A DNA stretch of 64,000 nt, taken from positions 3,574,001 to 3,638,000 of the forward strand of contig OY998185.1 in the NCBI GenBank assembly GCA_963921935.1. The letters are read 5' to 3'. The notes under the pieces were generated by a model that saw nothing but the letters and a program-made list of their open reading frames with translations, was not told where the DNA came from and made no database searches. The translations under genes were made by a program, and so were the position numbers. The DNA is from Galeruca laticollis (Eukaryota; Arthropoda; Insecta; Coleoptera; Chrysomelidae). Shown here in pieces: positions 1 through 11,172 of the stretch (position 1 is the stretch's first letter; each line of letters starts with the position of its first letter).

Positions 1-298
1 TCTCTTCGGCACTAACACATTCTCTATATGTAGTATTTTGTTTCGTAATGTGGGGTGCAATAAGAGACAGGAGTTCACGATAACTTTGTTTTGACATTTT
101 ATACATCGCTCGGAATTTCACATCATCTTGCGAAAGTTGTTGTGCCGCAATGAAAAGTCTGCATGAAATATTTTTCGCAATATACGGGTGTACCCAATAC
201 TTCTTTCTTCTTCTACGCAATCGTAAGTACATGTAACACGCAATGACATCTTCATCTTCAACCGATGACATCATTTCACGATTACGGCACAAACGCAT
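1..298 (-). CDS. PIF/Harbinger (HARBI1-like) transposase, N-terminal part, cut by window edge
   Basis: The minus strand encodes an open N-terminal segment from an ATG at 298 (or the in-frame ATGs at 274/271) to the window edge with no stop. It has an arginine-rich stretch followed by YWVHPYIAKN and, further on, MYKMSKQSYRELLSLIAPHI. That is the usual order at the start of insect HARBI1-like nucleases: a YWVHP-type motif, then a helix-turn-helix-like 'FRMSKESF..LL..L.P.I' block just before the DDE nuclease domain. The catalytic part lies outside the window. A TTCAG directly before the ATG at 298 could be a splice acceptor. Known family role: DDE nuclease of Harbinger transposons, or a domesticated HARBI1 relative. 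I cannot tell which, because no terminal repeats are visible here. Confidence 0.72.
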   Translation of the reverse strand, partial: MRLCRNREMMSSVEDEDVIACYMYLRLRRRRKKYWVHPYIAKNISCRLFIAAQQLSQDDVKFRAMYKMSKQSYRELLSLIAPHITKQNTTYRECVSAEE

Positions 299-2683
299 CT
301 GAATGTTTGCACCGAAAGCATGCAGACAACTTACGGACAGTAAACCGATAAGTGAGGAGATCTGGCCGACAAAGTTTGCTATCGGTATACCGCATACAGA
401 TGCTGCACCGATACCGTACTGTTATGTGAGGAAGGCGCCTATGGCTGCGTACTGATCGGGTATAGTATGGAAATACGCGTTGGCGTATACTGAGATATAT
501 CGAGTTATTGCACATTTCATAAATAGATGAAATGAAGCATGGCGATAAGTCGACATATGCATTCGTATAATATAAAATTTGAAGGATATGTCAACATATA
601 ACACTTTTCACTAAAATTATGTTTTCAAATATACTTATAACAATTTACACATACTCAAATGAAGATATTTGGATTAACATAGACTTCTGCTACTTTTCCC
701 ACCCATTAAGGACTTGATTTTGAAATTATTAACATACTTAATCCTATTTGCCATTTTTTTGACTTATGCCACTTTTCCCAAACACGAGCCAATTATCACA
801 ACAAAACATTTAATATCTGTCATCTAAAAACTTTTACAAACAAAACTGTGGTTAAAAAGTTACATCATTTCTCGATAAAACTGTATAACAAAGAAACAAA
901 ATTATCGGTTTAAACGTATATATTCTCATACCAATTAATATTTAATAATCTTTTAAAATATTTACCTCACCTGAATCCATTGTTTACATATAACATTAAC
1001 AAAGAAGTTGCAAATAGAGATAATTGATATTATTATGTGATTTGTCTATGAATTTCATGTCGCTCAACTCTAGCGACAAAAGCTCAACAATTTGAGCTTT
1101 TTCACTATTTTTTTAAATCGTGGGAAATTTAAAATACGGTCACGTGACCAGATTTATTGCTAGAAACTAGCGACGAGCGACTGCATGAGGCTACACCCTT
1201 TTTAAAACAAGGCTAATAGATAGATAGGCAACTCAGTATTAAGAGTTTGGTTCATTAATTACCGCGCCGTCTGGCGAGTGTAGTCAGAAATAAAGCAAAA
1301 GCGGAAACCGTACATATAAAATTAAAATTTCTTTTCTGGAACTGGAAGATTGTTTAAGAATTCATGAAGAAAAAAACTGTTTCACTACATACGTTTATTT
1401 ACAAGTTAGATAATAATTAATATAATATACAAATATGGCCTTCTCAACCGAAGTATGTATAGTATTTTTTTCACTACTAATGGCCGAACTAATACCGAAA
1501 GACCTTATTTTTACTTTAAAATTAGTCATTTCCCCAATTATTCAAGGATATTGAAATATCAGTTCGGAATACTTGTCAAAGCATTGAATAAAATCATTGA
1601 AACTGAGGGGATTCAATAAACGTCATTTCTACTATTATTTTAAATAGTTTTCATATTTTCTGATCATTTCCATTGTCTTAGGACATTTCCTAGAGTTTAT
1701 TTTTCATGATCATTTCATTAACTAAATAAAGTTTTAGGTAAATATTGAGCTACTTCTCATTAGACAAATGAGATAAATAATAAGGTTTTCTCATGTTAGT
1801 AGTGAAAAAAATAACATATAACAGATTTTGTTAATATAATTATCACGGCTTTAATATTGAAAGTAACGCCGGTACTCACATTTTCATAGTTTTTGGAAAA
1901 TCGATCCATTTTCACAGTGTCGCCCCGTCTTCTGCATGCTGGCACACAACAAGAAAAGACCATATTGGACTGGTTTGGTTAAATCAGTTTAATAAACACA
2001 TACAAAAATTAAAATTCAACTTAGTCTCAATACAACACTAATTGGAATAATAATGATAATGAGTTGGACTAGGTATTCTGCCGTCCTAACCCCAAAGGGC
2101 GTAAGTCAATATTGGGTAGTTTTGAGATATTCAGCATTTTGTAATAATTATATCAGCAGACATTTTCACCCAACATATTTTTTTTTGGCGTTTAAGTCTT
2201 CATAGGGTAACGATATTTGAAGTTTATTAGATTCAATAAATATTTCGATATTAAGTTGAAAAACTGAGATACGCCTATTTTGCTAAGGATTTTTATTCAA
2301 CTACAATGAGATACGCTGACAAATGAACAGTAAGTAGTCATAATAAAGAGTGGAACCAAAATTTATTCCTCAATTTTACATAACGGATATTAGTGAAATA
2401 TTTATACAATACATAAAAAACAATAAAACCATACAATTTTCATTAGTAAAAATTAAAAAAGTACATTATCCAAAAGTCACGGACACTAACGACTCAAACA
2501 AAATCATGAATCCGCATGTTACATAATGCACATCTAATATATTGTAATACACTTAAAAAATATCGATAAAGGCAAACAGTTTTCTACCCTAAAAATAATA
2601 AAACAACAAAACCATACAATTTTACTTAGTAAAAGTCCAACAGTTTTCTAATATAAAAAAAATAAGTTATCCAAACATAAATG
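299..2683. other. Gene-free AT-rich stretch
   Basis: No coding region is supportable here. The stretch holds short repeat traces only. A phrase around 1260-1290 ending GGCGAGTGTAGTC recurs at about 19150-19168. A phrase near 2080-2100 (CCAAAGGGCG and flanks) has an inverted counterpart near 17058-17080. An approximately 30-bp phrase (AAACCATACAATTTT and flanks) occurs at about 2425 and again at about 2607. These look like fragments of old dispersed elements. Confidence 0.5.
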
Positions 2684-2843
2684 TTACCCATCTGATACTG
2701 GAAGATTTTCCCAAAATTGTAGGCGATTTTTTGCTATAAGGCTACCTAAATTATTCAATATTGAAATTTTCTTTTGAGAAGATATACCATCACCCGATTA
2801 CAGCGTTCTGGTGGATCTAACCTCAAATTTTTTGTTACAGATG
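2684..2843 (-). pseudogene. 3' end of a split, uncharacterised DDE-like gene
   Basis: Reading the minus strand from the BEL insertion point, the frame that leaves 11820 (ending ...INLLRAS) continues here as VTKNLRLDPPERCNR. It then needs one frame change to continue with ISSQKKISILNN and later NRLQFWENLPVSDG before a TAA at 2686-2684. The continuity across the insertion is direct evidence that the BEL element landed inside this gene. The frame change around 2790 is either decay or an unseen short intron. The main part of the gene is at 11820-13714. Confidence 0.6.
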
Positions 2844-3485
2844 TGTAGGAATTTCCCATAAATTCCTACAATGGATCTTAATTTAACATTAAGCGAAAGG
2901 TTCGAAGTTTAAATCTCCGCGCCTTTTATTCATGTTCACGGAACCAATTGGTACCTCCCGCGCCATAAGCCGCAAAATTACCGCCAACGAAAGGCAATCA
3001 GTAGTCTTGGCTCGCCTCTTGTGACGATATGATCAAGTGTTGATTCATTGGTTTAAATACATACCTAATTTCGTTTATCAATTTAATGTAACTGCAACAA
3101 ATGAGAGTGTAAATATGACGTGAAGTGCTTTTCCGACATTGGTCGGTGAATTTCTGTATTGTAAGTACTATTTTTACTAAAAAATTATTGTTTGAATCCG
3201 CATGGTCGCCTAGACCGGTTCATCGGTAGTTTAGCGCTGTTGCCGTATCCAATACTAAAGTTTGGTACTTCGTTCTTGTAAGAATTTAAATAGAGGGATT
3301 GTGAGTGAGCCGTATTTTTATTACTCCTTTATTCTCAACGACAATTTCAGCGTTCCCGTCAACAAAAGGTTGGCGAGTCTTCTTGTTTTAAAATACTCAA
3401 AAACATGTCGGGAAGGAAAGGATCAACCAACTAAACTTAGAGGAACCAGCCAAATATCGCTAAGGCGAATTTCCCTTCTCGTACA
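2844..3485 (+). repeat. 5' LTR of the BEL/Pao element
   Basis: The LTR is 642 bp, begins TGTAGGAATT and ends CTCGTACA, matching 11173-11814 base for base as far as I can read. TG...CA ends and the flanking AGATG duplication fix the boundaries. It should contain the element's promoter and polyadenylation signals, but I see no unambiguous TATA box. A 300-bp open frame inside the LTR is repeated in the 3' copy and is not a gene. Confidence 0.95.
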
Positions 3486-3495
3486 TAGTTTTTAT

Positions 3496-3513
3496 TGGTC
3501 CTTCGAGCCGGAT
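3496..3513 (+). promoter_or_regulatory. Primer binding site, tRNA-Tyr type
   Basis: TGGTCCTTCGAGCCGGAT lies 10 bases after the 5' LTR. Its complement matches the 3' end of animal tRNA-Tyr (...TCCGGCTCGAAGGA plus CCA), so minus-strand DNA synthesis is probably primed by tRNA-Tyr. The match to tRNA-Tyr is from general knowledge of that tRNA's acceptor end. Confidence 0.85.
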
Positions 3514-3962
3514 CTAGTCTGTCAATTTGACATATCCATTTTTGCCTCTGCAGCAACTTGATATATCCATTTCCGCCTTTGCGGCAATTTGATTTCTTGG
3601 GTCTGCCTGAACCCTATTCTTCTTTTCTCTAATAAACATTCCAAAAAGTTGTTCATTAGACTCTCGTGAGGGCTGAGAAACTGTAAAAAATAAATACTGA
3701 AACAGTGATATGTATATAAGTGCGATTTGATTGCTCGGGAAATTAAAGACAGTCCGGCAACAGCGCGCGAAGCGAGTTCTGAATCTAGAATGGTCAACTG
3801 CTGGCCGTTTTTACTTCAACGACACCTCGCTCAAGGGGGGTGTATAGGATTAGGAGCCGGTTTGGAAGTGTTTATAAACAGCATATTTTGAAGAAACTAG
3901 TGTTTATTTACATGTCGGGTTTTTGTTACCTCAATAATACATGGTATAATAAATACATCGTT
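3514..3962 (+). other. BEL leader before the tandem array
   Basis: Non-coding leader between the primer site and the array. It opens with two imperfect 31-bp tandem units (3527-3557 and 3558-3588) sharing ATATCCATTT, GCCT and GC-GCAA. No open frame of substance is present. Confidence 0.6.
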
Positions 3963-5450
3963 AAGTTTGAGGATATTTAATTAGTGTATTAGTTATATCT
4001 AGGTACATTTTCTTACACTGTTAAAAATAATTTACAGTTTTCTCAATGTATGATATTTTGTTTATTAATCTCAATATTAATTAGCAATGTGCGTTTATAT
4101 GCATTTTTAGTACACTGTGAAAAATAAATCACAGTATTTTCTTCATTATTACTTTGAATATTTGATTAGTGTATTTAGTTATATCTAGGTACACTTTCTT
4201 ACACTGTTAAAAGTAATTTACAGTTTTCTAAATATTAGATATTTTGTTTATCAATTATCTATGTGCGTTTATATGCATTTTTAGTACACTGTGAAAAATA
4301 AATCACAGTATTTTCTTCATTATTACTTTGGATATTTAATTAGTGTATTTAGTTATAAGTAGGTACATTTTCCTACACTGTTAAAAATAATTTACAGTTT
4401 TCTCAATGTTTGATATTTTGTTTATTAATCTCAATATTAATTAGCAATGTGCGTTTATATGCATTTTTAGTACACTGTGAAAAATAAATCACAGTATTTT
4501 CTTCATTATTACTTTGGATATTTAATTAGTGTATTTAGTTATATCTAAGTACATTTTCTTACACTGTTAAAAATAATTTACAGTTTTCTCAATGTTTGAT
4601 ATTTTGTTTATTAATCTCAATATTAATTAGCAATGTGCGTTTATATGCATTTTTAGTACACTGTGAAAAATAAATCACAGTATTTTCTTCATTATTACTT
4701 TGAATATTTGATTAGTGTATTTAGTTATATCTAGGTACACTTTCTTACACTGTTAAAAGTAATTTACAGTTTTCTAAATATTAGATATTTTGTTTATCAA
4801 TTATCTATGTGCGTTTATATGCATTTTTAGTACACTGTGAAAAATAAATCACAGTATTTTCTTCATTATTACTTTGGATATTTAATTAGTGTATTTAGTT
4901 ATAAGTAGGTACATTTTCCTACACTGTTAAAAATAATTTACAATTTTCTCAATATCAGATATTTTGATTATGTATCTCAATATTGTTTATCTTTTTTCGT
5001 TCTCGTGCAATTTTAGTACACTGTGAAAAATAAATCACAGTATTTTCTTCATTATTACTTTGAATATTTGATTAGTGTATTTAGTTATAAGTAGGTACAT
5101 TTTCTTACACTGTTAAAAGTAATTTACAGTTTTCTAAATACTAGATATTTTGTTTATCAATTATCAATGTGCGTTTATATGCATTTTTAGTACACTGTGA
5201 AAAATAAATCACAGTATTTTCTTCATTATTACTTTGGATATTTAATTAGTGTATTTAGTTATATTTAGGTACATTTTCTTACACTGTTAGAAATAATTTA
5301 CAGTTTTCTCAATGTTTGATATTTTGTTTATTAATCTCAATATTGATTATCTATTTGCGTTTACATGCATTCTAGTACACTGTGAAAAATAATTCACTGT
5401 AATTTCTTCTTTATTATTTTGAATATTAATACCGTATTTGGTTATAAGTA
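3963..5450 (+). repeat. Eight-unit 173-188-bp tandem array in the BEL leader
   Basis: Units can be anchored on TAGTACACTGTGAAAAATAA at about 4108, 4282, 4468, 4654, 4827, 5015, 5187 and 5372, giving spacings of 174, 186, 186, 173, 188, 172 and 185 bp. Long and short units tend to alternate, suggesting a higher-order two-unit repeat. Each unit has two related half-units, each with a short inverted repeat: ACTGTG...CACAGT and ACTGT...ACAGT. That gives about 16 potential hairpins in the 5' untranslated part of the element. The array ends about 200 bases before the gag-pol ATG. Leader repeats in LTR elements can be protein-binding or insulator sites, as with the Su(Hw) sites of Drosophila gypsy; a similar role here is only an inference. 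Confidence 0.93.
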
Positions 5451-5652
5451 GGTTATAAGTAGGTAGGTATTTTCTTACAATGTTAAACTAATTTTCAGTA
5501 ATTTGCATGCTATTGAAATACTTATCGCATTGATTGGAAAAGCTCTTTGTCTATTTGGTTATTCCATATATTGTAAAATTTACTCGCTACTTTAGAAGCT
5601 TATTTTAATTCAGGTGGAGTTCAACTTTGATTGGTTACACTTTGATTCAATC

Positions 5653-8600
5653 ATGTCGCTAAATCACTTGAAAAATAAAAGAGGGGGTTTCAAATCGCAA
5701 TTATCTCGAATTGAAACATTTGTGTCGGAGCTGACTGGCTCCGAAGAGGTCTATATACTTAAAGTCAAACTTAAAAGCATATCTGGTCACTATGACAATT
5801 ATCAAAAAGTCCAATTGGAAATCGTTTCATTATCTAACCCGGACGACGACAACTACTCTTCCGACGATGAGGCCGAGAACGTTGTCGCCGACCGTTTTGA
5901 AAGTTGTATTGCTATGCTTGAACTTCTAATAGAAAATAAGCAAAAAGAATCACTCAATTTAAATACTAGGCCAAACGATGTATCTAATGTCGTGTTACCT
6001 AAAATTAACATTAAACCTTTTTCAGGGGCTGCATCAGAGTGGCCATCCTTTATCGACCTGTTCTCAGCACTGGTACTTAATAATAATAATTTAAAGTCGG
6101 AGGGTGAAAAGTTTTATTACCTTAAAGGGCTGTTACGTGGACCACCTTTGGAAATGATTGAGTCCTTAAGCGTAACAAATCAAAATTTGAATATTGCCTT
6201 AAATATTCTTAAAAAGGCATATGACGATAAATATAAATTACTGTATTCTTTGTACCAAACTTTGGTGGATCAAAAACCTGTCTTGAAAAGTACTTCGGTC
6301 GAGTTGCGCGAATTTCAGATATCGACGCGTAAGACATTTGATTTGATTAAAAATATGAATTTATCGCCGGAAGTAAATTTTGAGTCATTAATAATATTTT
6401 TAATGGAGCAAAAACTTGATTTTAATTCAAGACGAGCCTTCGAAAGTGAGCGCAAGCCAGAGCTTATCCCTACAGCTGAATATTTCTTTGATTTTCTACA
6501 GCAACGCCAATCAATGTTAGAAAATTTAAATCTTTTTGAAACCAACACTAAGGGTAAATTCAACCCCAAGTCTAATAATGTTTGTAAAAATAGGGTGACA
6601 TTGGTATCTAGTTTAAGTTCTTCGCAACAGTACCATTCTAGTTCTTCTCGGGTTAATAGACCGAGCTGTCTTCATTGTTCAGACCCCTCTCATCTTATAT
6701 ACGGTTGTTCCAAATTTATGTCCTTATCACCTCAAGAGAGGTATCAGATAGTCAAAGCTAAAAAACTTTGTGTAAATTGCGTGAATAGTACCCATAGTAC
6801 TACCGATTGTAAATCCCTTAGGAGATGTGCAACTTGCAATAAGTCTCATCATAGTTACTTACATTTTGACAGTCAGAACAGATTGCCAAACAACTCTAAC
6901 AATCGTAATAATCCTAGAGCCTCCTCTTCCGGAAGCCCCAATGTAACTTCTCTATCCAATGTAAATAATCACCCCTCTCCTATTAATGTACATAATAATA
7001 CGTCCCCAGATCAAATTAATAGATCTAATTTCATAAATACCAGTTATGCATCACCTAATCAATCACCTGAACCTCCGGAGTCAGTGAGATATCAAACTGC
7101 TTTGACTGCCATGTCAGCAAAAGACAGTATTGTACTATTGCCTACGGCTTTAGTGAATGTTAACGGTTTCAATGGTCGGTGTTTGGTTGGACGAGTTCTT
7201 CTTGATTCCGCTAGTCAAATGAGCGTTATTAACCGTGCCTTTGTACAAAAATTGAATTTAGTCTCTCGAAAACAAACTCTTAATATTTCCGGATTAGGTA
7301 GCAATAACTACACCTATAGTAGAGAAGTGGTAGATATCACATTTAATTCTCAAATTGCACCTTACAGTACTTTCACTATATCTTGCTCGGTCATAGATAA
7401 AATAACAAATAGTTTACCACAATCTTCTATCTCACCTTCTAATTTTAAGATTCCATCCCATATAAAACTTGAGCTAGCTGACCCTTTATTCTTTGAATCC
7501 GGTCCAATAGATCTTCTTATTGGCTGTGATTTATATCATTACCTGCTTAAGGGGACCGTACTTAAAACGGATCCTTATTCTCCTTCCTTTATAGATACTC
7601 ACCTGGGATATGTTATCGCGGGTCCTATCCCTTTGAGAACTGCTAACTCCTCCCAGCATAAACCTAAGTCTGCTTATTCCTTTTTGACGGTTTGTAATGA
7701 TCAAGTCTATCAATATTCTGACCTCCAAAGGACAATGGAGAAATTCTGGGAGCTTGAGGAAATTCCCGAATGTCCATCACAAGATCCCAGCGAGGAATAT
7801 GTTGAACAACTATTTCGGGATACAACCGTTATCCTACCATCGGGGCGGTATCAGGTAGATATGCCTCTACTCGCAAATCAGAATAAAAAACTAGGCCAGT
7901 CATTCGGTATAGCCATCCAACGATTCTCTTCTCTTGAAAGGAAATTCAATGCTAATCCTACCCTTTTCTCTGAATATAAAAAAGTAATTTCAGAATATCT
8001 AACACTCAATCATGCTCAAGTCATTCCTCTGTCTTTCTATAACACTGTGTCTAACGATTTCAAGTATTTTATACCCCATAGGGCGGTGATACGTGAGGAA
8101 AGCGCATCCACCAAACTTCGGATCGTGTTCGATTTTTCGGCTAAAACCGATTCAGGTTTCTCTCTTAATGATTTAACGTCGAAGGGATACCAAGTTCAGG
8201 ATAACCTATTCGACATTTTGTGCAGATTTAGATGCTATAAATATGTCCTGTGTGCTGACATCAAAATGATGTATAGATTCATAGATATCAATCCCATGCA
8301 ACGCTATCTCCAAAACATACTGTGGAGGGATAACCCCACGAAACCCCTTCAATGTATCCAATTATCTAGGCTTAGTTTCGGACAGAACTGTGCCCCTTTC
8401 TTGGCCACCCGAGTCTTGAAAGACATTGCCTTAAATAGTCCCGATTGTCCAAATGCGCAGCAGGCTATTCTTCATCAAACCTACATGGATGATATCTTAA
8501 CTGGAACCAATAAGGAAATGGACTTACCGGCTCTTTATGCCGAATTGACAAATATGCTTGGAAAACATGAGTTCCAACTTCACAAATGGCAATCAAATTC

Positions 8601-11043
8601 ATTCAAGTTTTTACAGTCAATCGATGAATTACCTAACGCTGAATTGGATCGTAGTTTTGACGATTCGTCAAGCAAAATTCTAGGACTAAAATGGAATCCT
8701 GCGTCTGATATTTTACACATCCAAACTGCCAAGTTGGCTGATTGTTCTCATATAACGAAACGAAGGATATTAAGTACCGTCGCCAGTACATTTGACCCTC
8801 TTGGGTTAGTAAACAATCTGACCGTGTTTGGCAAACTGTTAATGCAATCGGTCTGGAAATCCCAGATAGGGTGGGATGTTCCCATTTCCGATACATCCAT
8901 AATTACTCAGTTTAATAAATTCCTTTCTTTATTAACTGAAGCTGCTCACCTCCGAGTACCCAGATACCTATTTAACCAAAAAATTATTACTTCGTGTTCT
9001 CTCCACGGGTTTTGCGATGCCAGTCAAAAGGCATACGGAGGGTGTCTCTATTTAGTAGCGATCTACGCTGATAATTCTAGATCCTCTCGCCTAATTTCTG
9101 CTAAATCTCGTGTGAATCCTTTGAAAATTACTTTAACTATTCCCAAGTTAGAGCTGTGTGCAATGGAGCTATTGTCCACTTTAGCTCGCAGAATAGTTCA
9201 GATTCTGTGCATTTCTCTTCACATCTCTTCCATAAATTTATGGTCCGACTCTCAAGTCGCTCTCAGTTGGGTGAAACGGTCTTCTAATGATTTTTCTCCC
9301 TTTGTAGCTCGGCGTGTCCTAACCATTCAAAACAATAGTAAAGAGTTTATATGGCGACATGTCAAATCCGATTTAAACCCAGCCGATTTACTTTCTCGTG
9401 GTAAATTCTCATCTGATGTCTGGATTTTTTGGTTCGAGGGTCCTCGATTTCTACTTGAATCTAAAGATTTTGATTCTATGGATTCTTTCGAACCTATTGA
9501 CGACTTGCCTGAAGTCAAAAAGGTCAACCTTGCTATAGTCAACAGCGACTTAAACTTTTGGGAACCTATATTTTTCCGATTCTCAAAATTTATAACCTTA
9601 AATAGGGTTATAGCCCATATATTCAAATTTATAAACCTATCGAGGAGAAAATTCAGAGACGTTGGTTCGTTATCTGTTGACGATCTCCGAATTGCCCATG
9701 ATTTTATAATCAAACAAATTCAACATAAACACTTCTTCAACGAAATTCGTTGTTTAAAAACTAACGTTCCGATTGGAAATAAAGATTTAATTCCATTGAA
9801 CATTTTCTTGGATAATGACGGCCTTCTAAGAGTGGGTGGCCGATTACAATTTTCTACTTTACCTTTCAATCAAAAATTTCCCTTGCTGTTACCACAAAAT
9901 GATCATGTTGTTGATTTGCTAATAATACGGGAACATCGCCGTCTTGGCCATGGTGGAGCCCAAAATGTGTTAGGAAATTTAAGGCTACAGTACTGGCCCT
10001 TGAATGGCACTCGTCTTGTCAAAAAATTGATAAAAAGCTGCATCACCTGTTTTAGATTTAATGCCCAGTTCGCCTCTCAAATAATGTCCCCGTTACCCCT
10101 TGACCGAGTGCAAAAATCTCGCCCCTTTTCCAAAACTGGCATCGATTTTGCTGGACCTGTACAAATTAAATCTTCGCGCTTAAGAAAAGCCCCAATACAA
10201 AAGGCCTACATTGCCATATTCATATGCATGGTGACAAAGGCGATCCATATCGAATTAGTAAGTGATCTCTCTACCGATGCATTTATCGCCACTCTTAAAA
10301 GATTTCTCAGTCGTAGAGGGAATCCTCAGACTATCTATACTGATAATGGTTCCAACTTTGTTGGAGCAAGGAATCAATTACGAGAACTCTCCATTTTTCT
10401 CAAATCTTCCGAAAGTATCAATAAGATACAGTCTTTTCTTTCAACTACAGAAATTAGTTGGAAGTTTATTCCTCCGCGGTCACCGCACTGGGGTGGCTTA
10501 TGGGAAGCGGCTGTGAAAAGCGCCAAATCCCACCTCACCAAAATAATTGGCAATTCGTGCCTTACCTTCGAGGAACTCTCCACGGTTCTGAGTCAGATCG
10601 AAGCTATCTTGAACAGCAGACCATTATACCCGATGTCAAATGATCCTACCGATCTATCTCCTTTGACACCAGGTCATTTTTTGATCGGAGCACCTTTAAC
10701 CGCTTATCCCGACCGCGATCTATCTACCATCCCTGTAAACAGATTAACTTTTTGGGAACAATGTACTAAGATGAACCAAGAATTCTGGAAGAGGTGGAGC
10801 ACCGATTATCTGCATCGACTGCAGCATCGACCTAAGTGGTGTAAAGCCTCAAACAATCTTCAGCTTAATCAGCTTGTACTAGTGCAATCGGAGGACCGTC
10901 CTCCTTTGAATTGGCCCCTTGCCAGGGTAGTGGAACTACTAACTGGCAAAGACGGCAATGTTCGTGCCGCACGTGTAAGAACTGTGGATGGAGTTTATAT
11001 TCGTCCTATTACTAAGTTAGCTCCTCTACCATGTATGGACTGA
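5653..11043 (+). CDS. gag-pol: BEL/Pao Gag-Pol polyprotein, intact
   Basis: A single 1796-residue frame from the ATG at 5653 (MSLNHLKNKRG); the frame is open 13 codons further upstream but without ATG. Order by residue: DUF1759-type Gag core from about 115 (KPFSGAASEWPSF); three Cys/His knuckles about 338-410 (CLHCSDPSHLIYGC, CVNCVNSTHSTTDC, CATCNKSHHSYLH); retropepsin about 515 (LLDSASQMSV); reverse transcriptase with YMDD at about 944; RNase H near 1119 (GFCDASQKAYGG); integrase zinc site from about 1427 (HRRLGHGG...CITC); integrase core with GIDFAGP (~1496), TDNGSNF (~1563) and PHWGGLWEAAV (~1612); and a DUF5641-like tail. No stops, frameshifts or lost catalytic residues were seen. No envelope-like frame follows. 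The protein would copy the element's RNA and integrate the DNA copy. Confidence 0.96.
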   Translation: MSLNHLKNKRGGFKSQLSRIETFVSELTGSEEVYILKVKLKSISGHYDNYQKVQLEIVSLSNPDDDNYSSDDEAENVVADRFESCIAMLELLIENKQKESLNLNTRPNDVSNVVLPKINIKPFSGAASEWPSFIDLFSALVLNNNNLKSEGEKFYYLKGLLRGPPLEMIESLSVTNQNLNIALNILKKAYDDKYKLLYSLYQTLVDQKPVLKSTSVELREFQISTRKTFDLIKNMNLSPEVNFESLIIFLMEQKLDFNSRRAFESERKPELIPTAEYFFDFLQQRQSMLENLNLFETNTKGKFNPKSNNVCKNRVTLVSSLSSSQQYHSSSSRVNRPSCLHCSDPSHLIYGCSKFMSLSPQERYQIVKAKKLCVNCVNSTHSTTDCKSLRRCATCNKSHHSYLHFDSQNRLPNNSNNRNNPRASSSGSPNVTSLSNVNNHPSPINVHNNTSPDQINRSNFINTSYASPNQSPEPPESVRYQTALTAMSAKDSIVLLPTALVNVNGFNGRCLVGRVLLDSASQMSVINRAFVQKLNLVSRKQTLNISGLGSNNYTYSREVVDITFNSQIAPYSTFTISCSVIDKITNSLPQSSISPSNFKIPSHIKLELADPLFFESGPIDLLIGCDLYHYLLKGTVLKTDPYSPSFIDTHLGYVIAGPIPLRTANSSQHKPKSAYSFLTVCNDQVYQYSDLQRTMEKFWELEEIPECPSQDPSEEYVEQLFRDTTVILPSGRYQVDMPLLANQNKKLGQSFGIAIQRFSSLERKFNANPTLFSEYKKVISEYLTLNHAQVIPLSFYNTVSNDFKYFIPHRAVIREESASTKLRIVFDFSAKTDSGFSLNDLTSKGYQVQDNLFDILCRFRCYKYVLCADIKMMYRFIDINPMQRYLQNILWRDNPTKPLQCIQLSRLSFGQNCAPFLATRVLKDIALNSPDCPNAQQAILHQTYMDDILTGTNKEMDLPALYAELTNMLGKHEFQLHKWQSNSFKFLQSIDELPNAELDRSFDDSSSKILGLKWNPASDILHIQTAKLADCSHITKRRILSTVASTFDPLGLVNNLTVFGKLLMQSVWKSQIGWDVPISDTSIITQFNKFLSLLTEAAHLRVPRYLFNQKIITSCSLHGFCDASQKAYGGCLYLVAIYADNSRSSRLISAKSRVNPLKITLTIPKLELCAMELLSTLARRIVQILCISLHISSINLWSDSQVALSWVKRSSNDFSPFVARRVLTIQNNSKEFIWRHVKSDLNPADLLSRGKFSSDVWIFWFEGPRFLLESKDFDSMDSFEPIDDLPEVKKVNLAIVNSDLNFWEPIFFRFSKFITLNRVIAHIFKFINLSRRKFRDVGSLSVDDLRIAHDFIIKQIQHKHFFNEIRCLKTNVPIGNKDLIPLNIFLDNDGLLRVGGRLQFSTLPFNQKFPLLLPQNDHVVDLLIIREHRRLGHGGAQNVLGNLRLQYWPLNGTRLVKKLIKSCITCFRFNAQFASQIMSPLPLDRVQKSRPFSKTGIDFAGPVQIKSSRLRKAPIQKAYIAIFICMVTKAIHIELVSDLSTDAFIATLKRFLSRRGNPQTIYTDNGSNFVGARNQLRELSIFLKSSESINKIQSFLSTTEISWKFIPPRSPHWGGLWEAAVKSAKSHLTKIIGNSCLTFEELSTVLSQIEAILNSRPLYPMSNDPTDLSPLTPGHFLIGAPLTAYPDRDLSTIPVNRLTFWEQCTKMNQEFWKRWSTDYLHRLQHRPKWCKASNNLQLNQLVLVQSEDRPPLNWPLARVVELLTGKDGNVRAARVRTVDGVYIRPITKLAPLPCMD

Positions 11044-11172
11044 GTTCTATCTACATTTGGAGTAGAACGTATTTTTTTTTTCTTTTTTCTTTTTCTTTTC
11101 TCCTTCCTTCTTGCTTAAAATTTGGATTCTGCTCCTAAACTGTTCCTCTCATCTTTGCCCCGGCCCCCAGTA
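11044..11172 (+). other. BEL 3' untranslated segment, pyrimidine-rich
   Basis: Between the stop codon and the 3' LTR the plus strand is a long T/C run, then TTTGCCCCGGCCCCCAGTA directly before the LTR. A classic plus-strand purine tract is absent at the expected place; the tract there is C-rich instead. Confidence 0.7.

Noticed and set aside
3262..3561. 99-codon open frame in the 5' LTR and its counterpart at 11591-11905
   Set aside because: It lies in the LTR, differs only where the LTR ends, and has no recognisable domain; a chance frame in repeated sequence.
3963..5450. Centromeric satellite interpretation of the about 180-bp repeats
   Set aside because: The array lies wholly between the PBS and the gag ATG of one retroelement, so it is a leader feature, not a satellite.
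6315..9713. Several minus-strand open frames opposite the BEL gag-pol
   Set aside because: They are antisense shadows of the long coding frame with no independent signatures.
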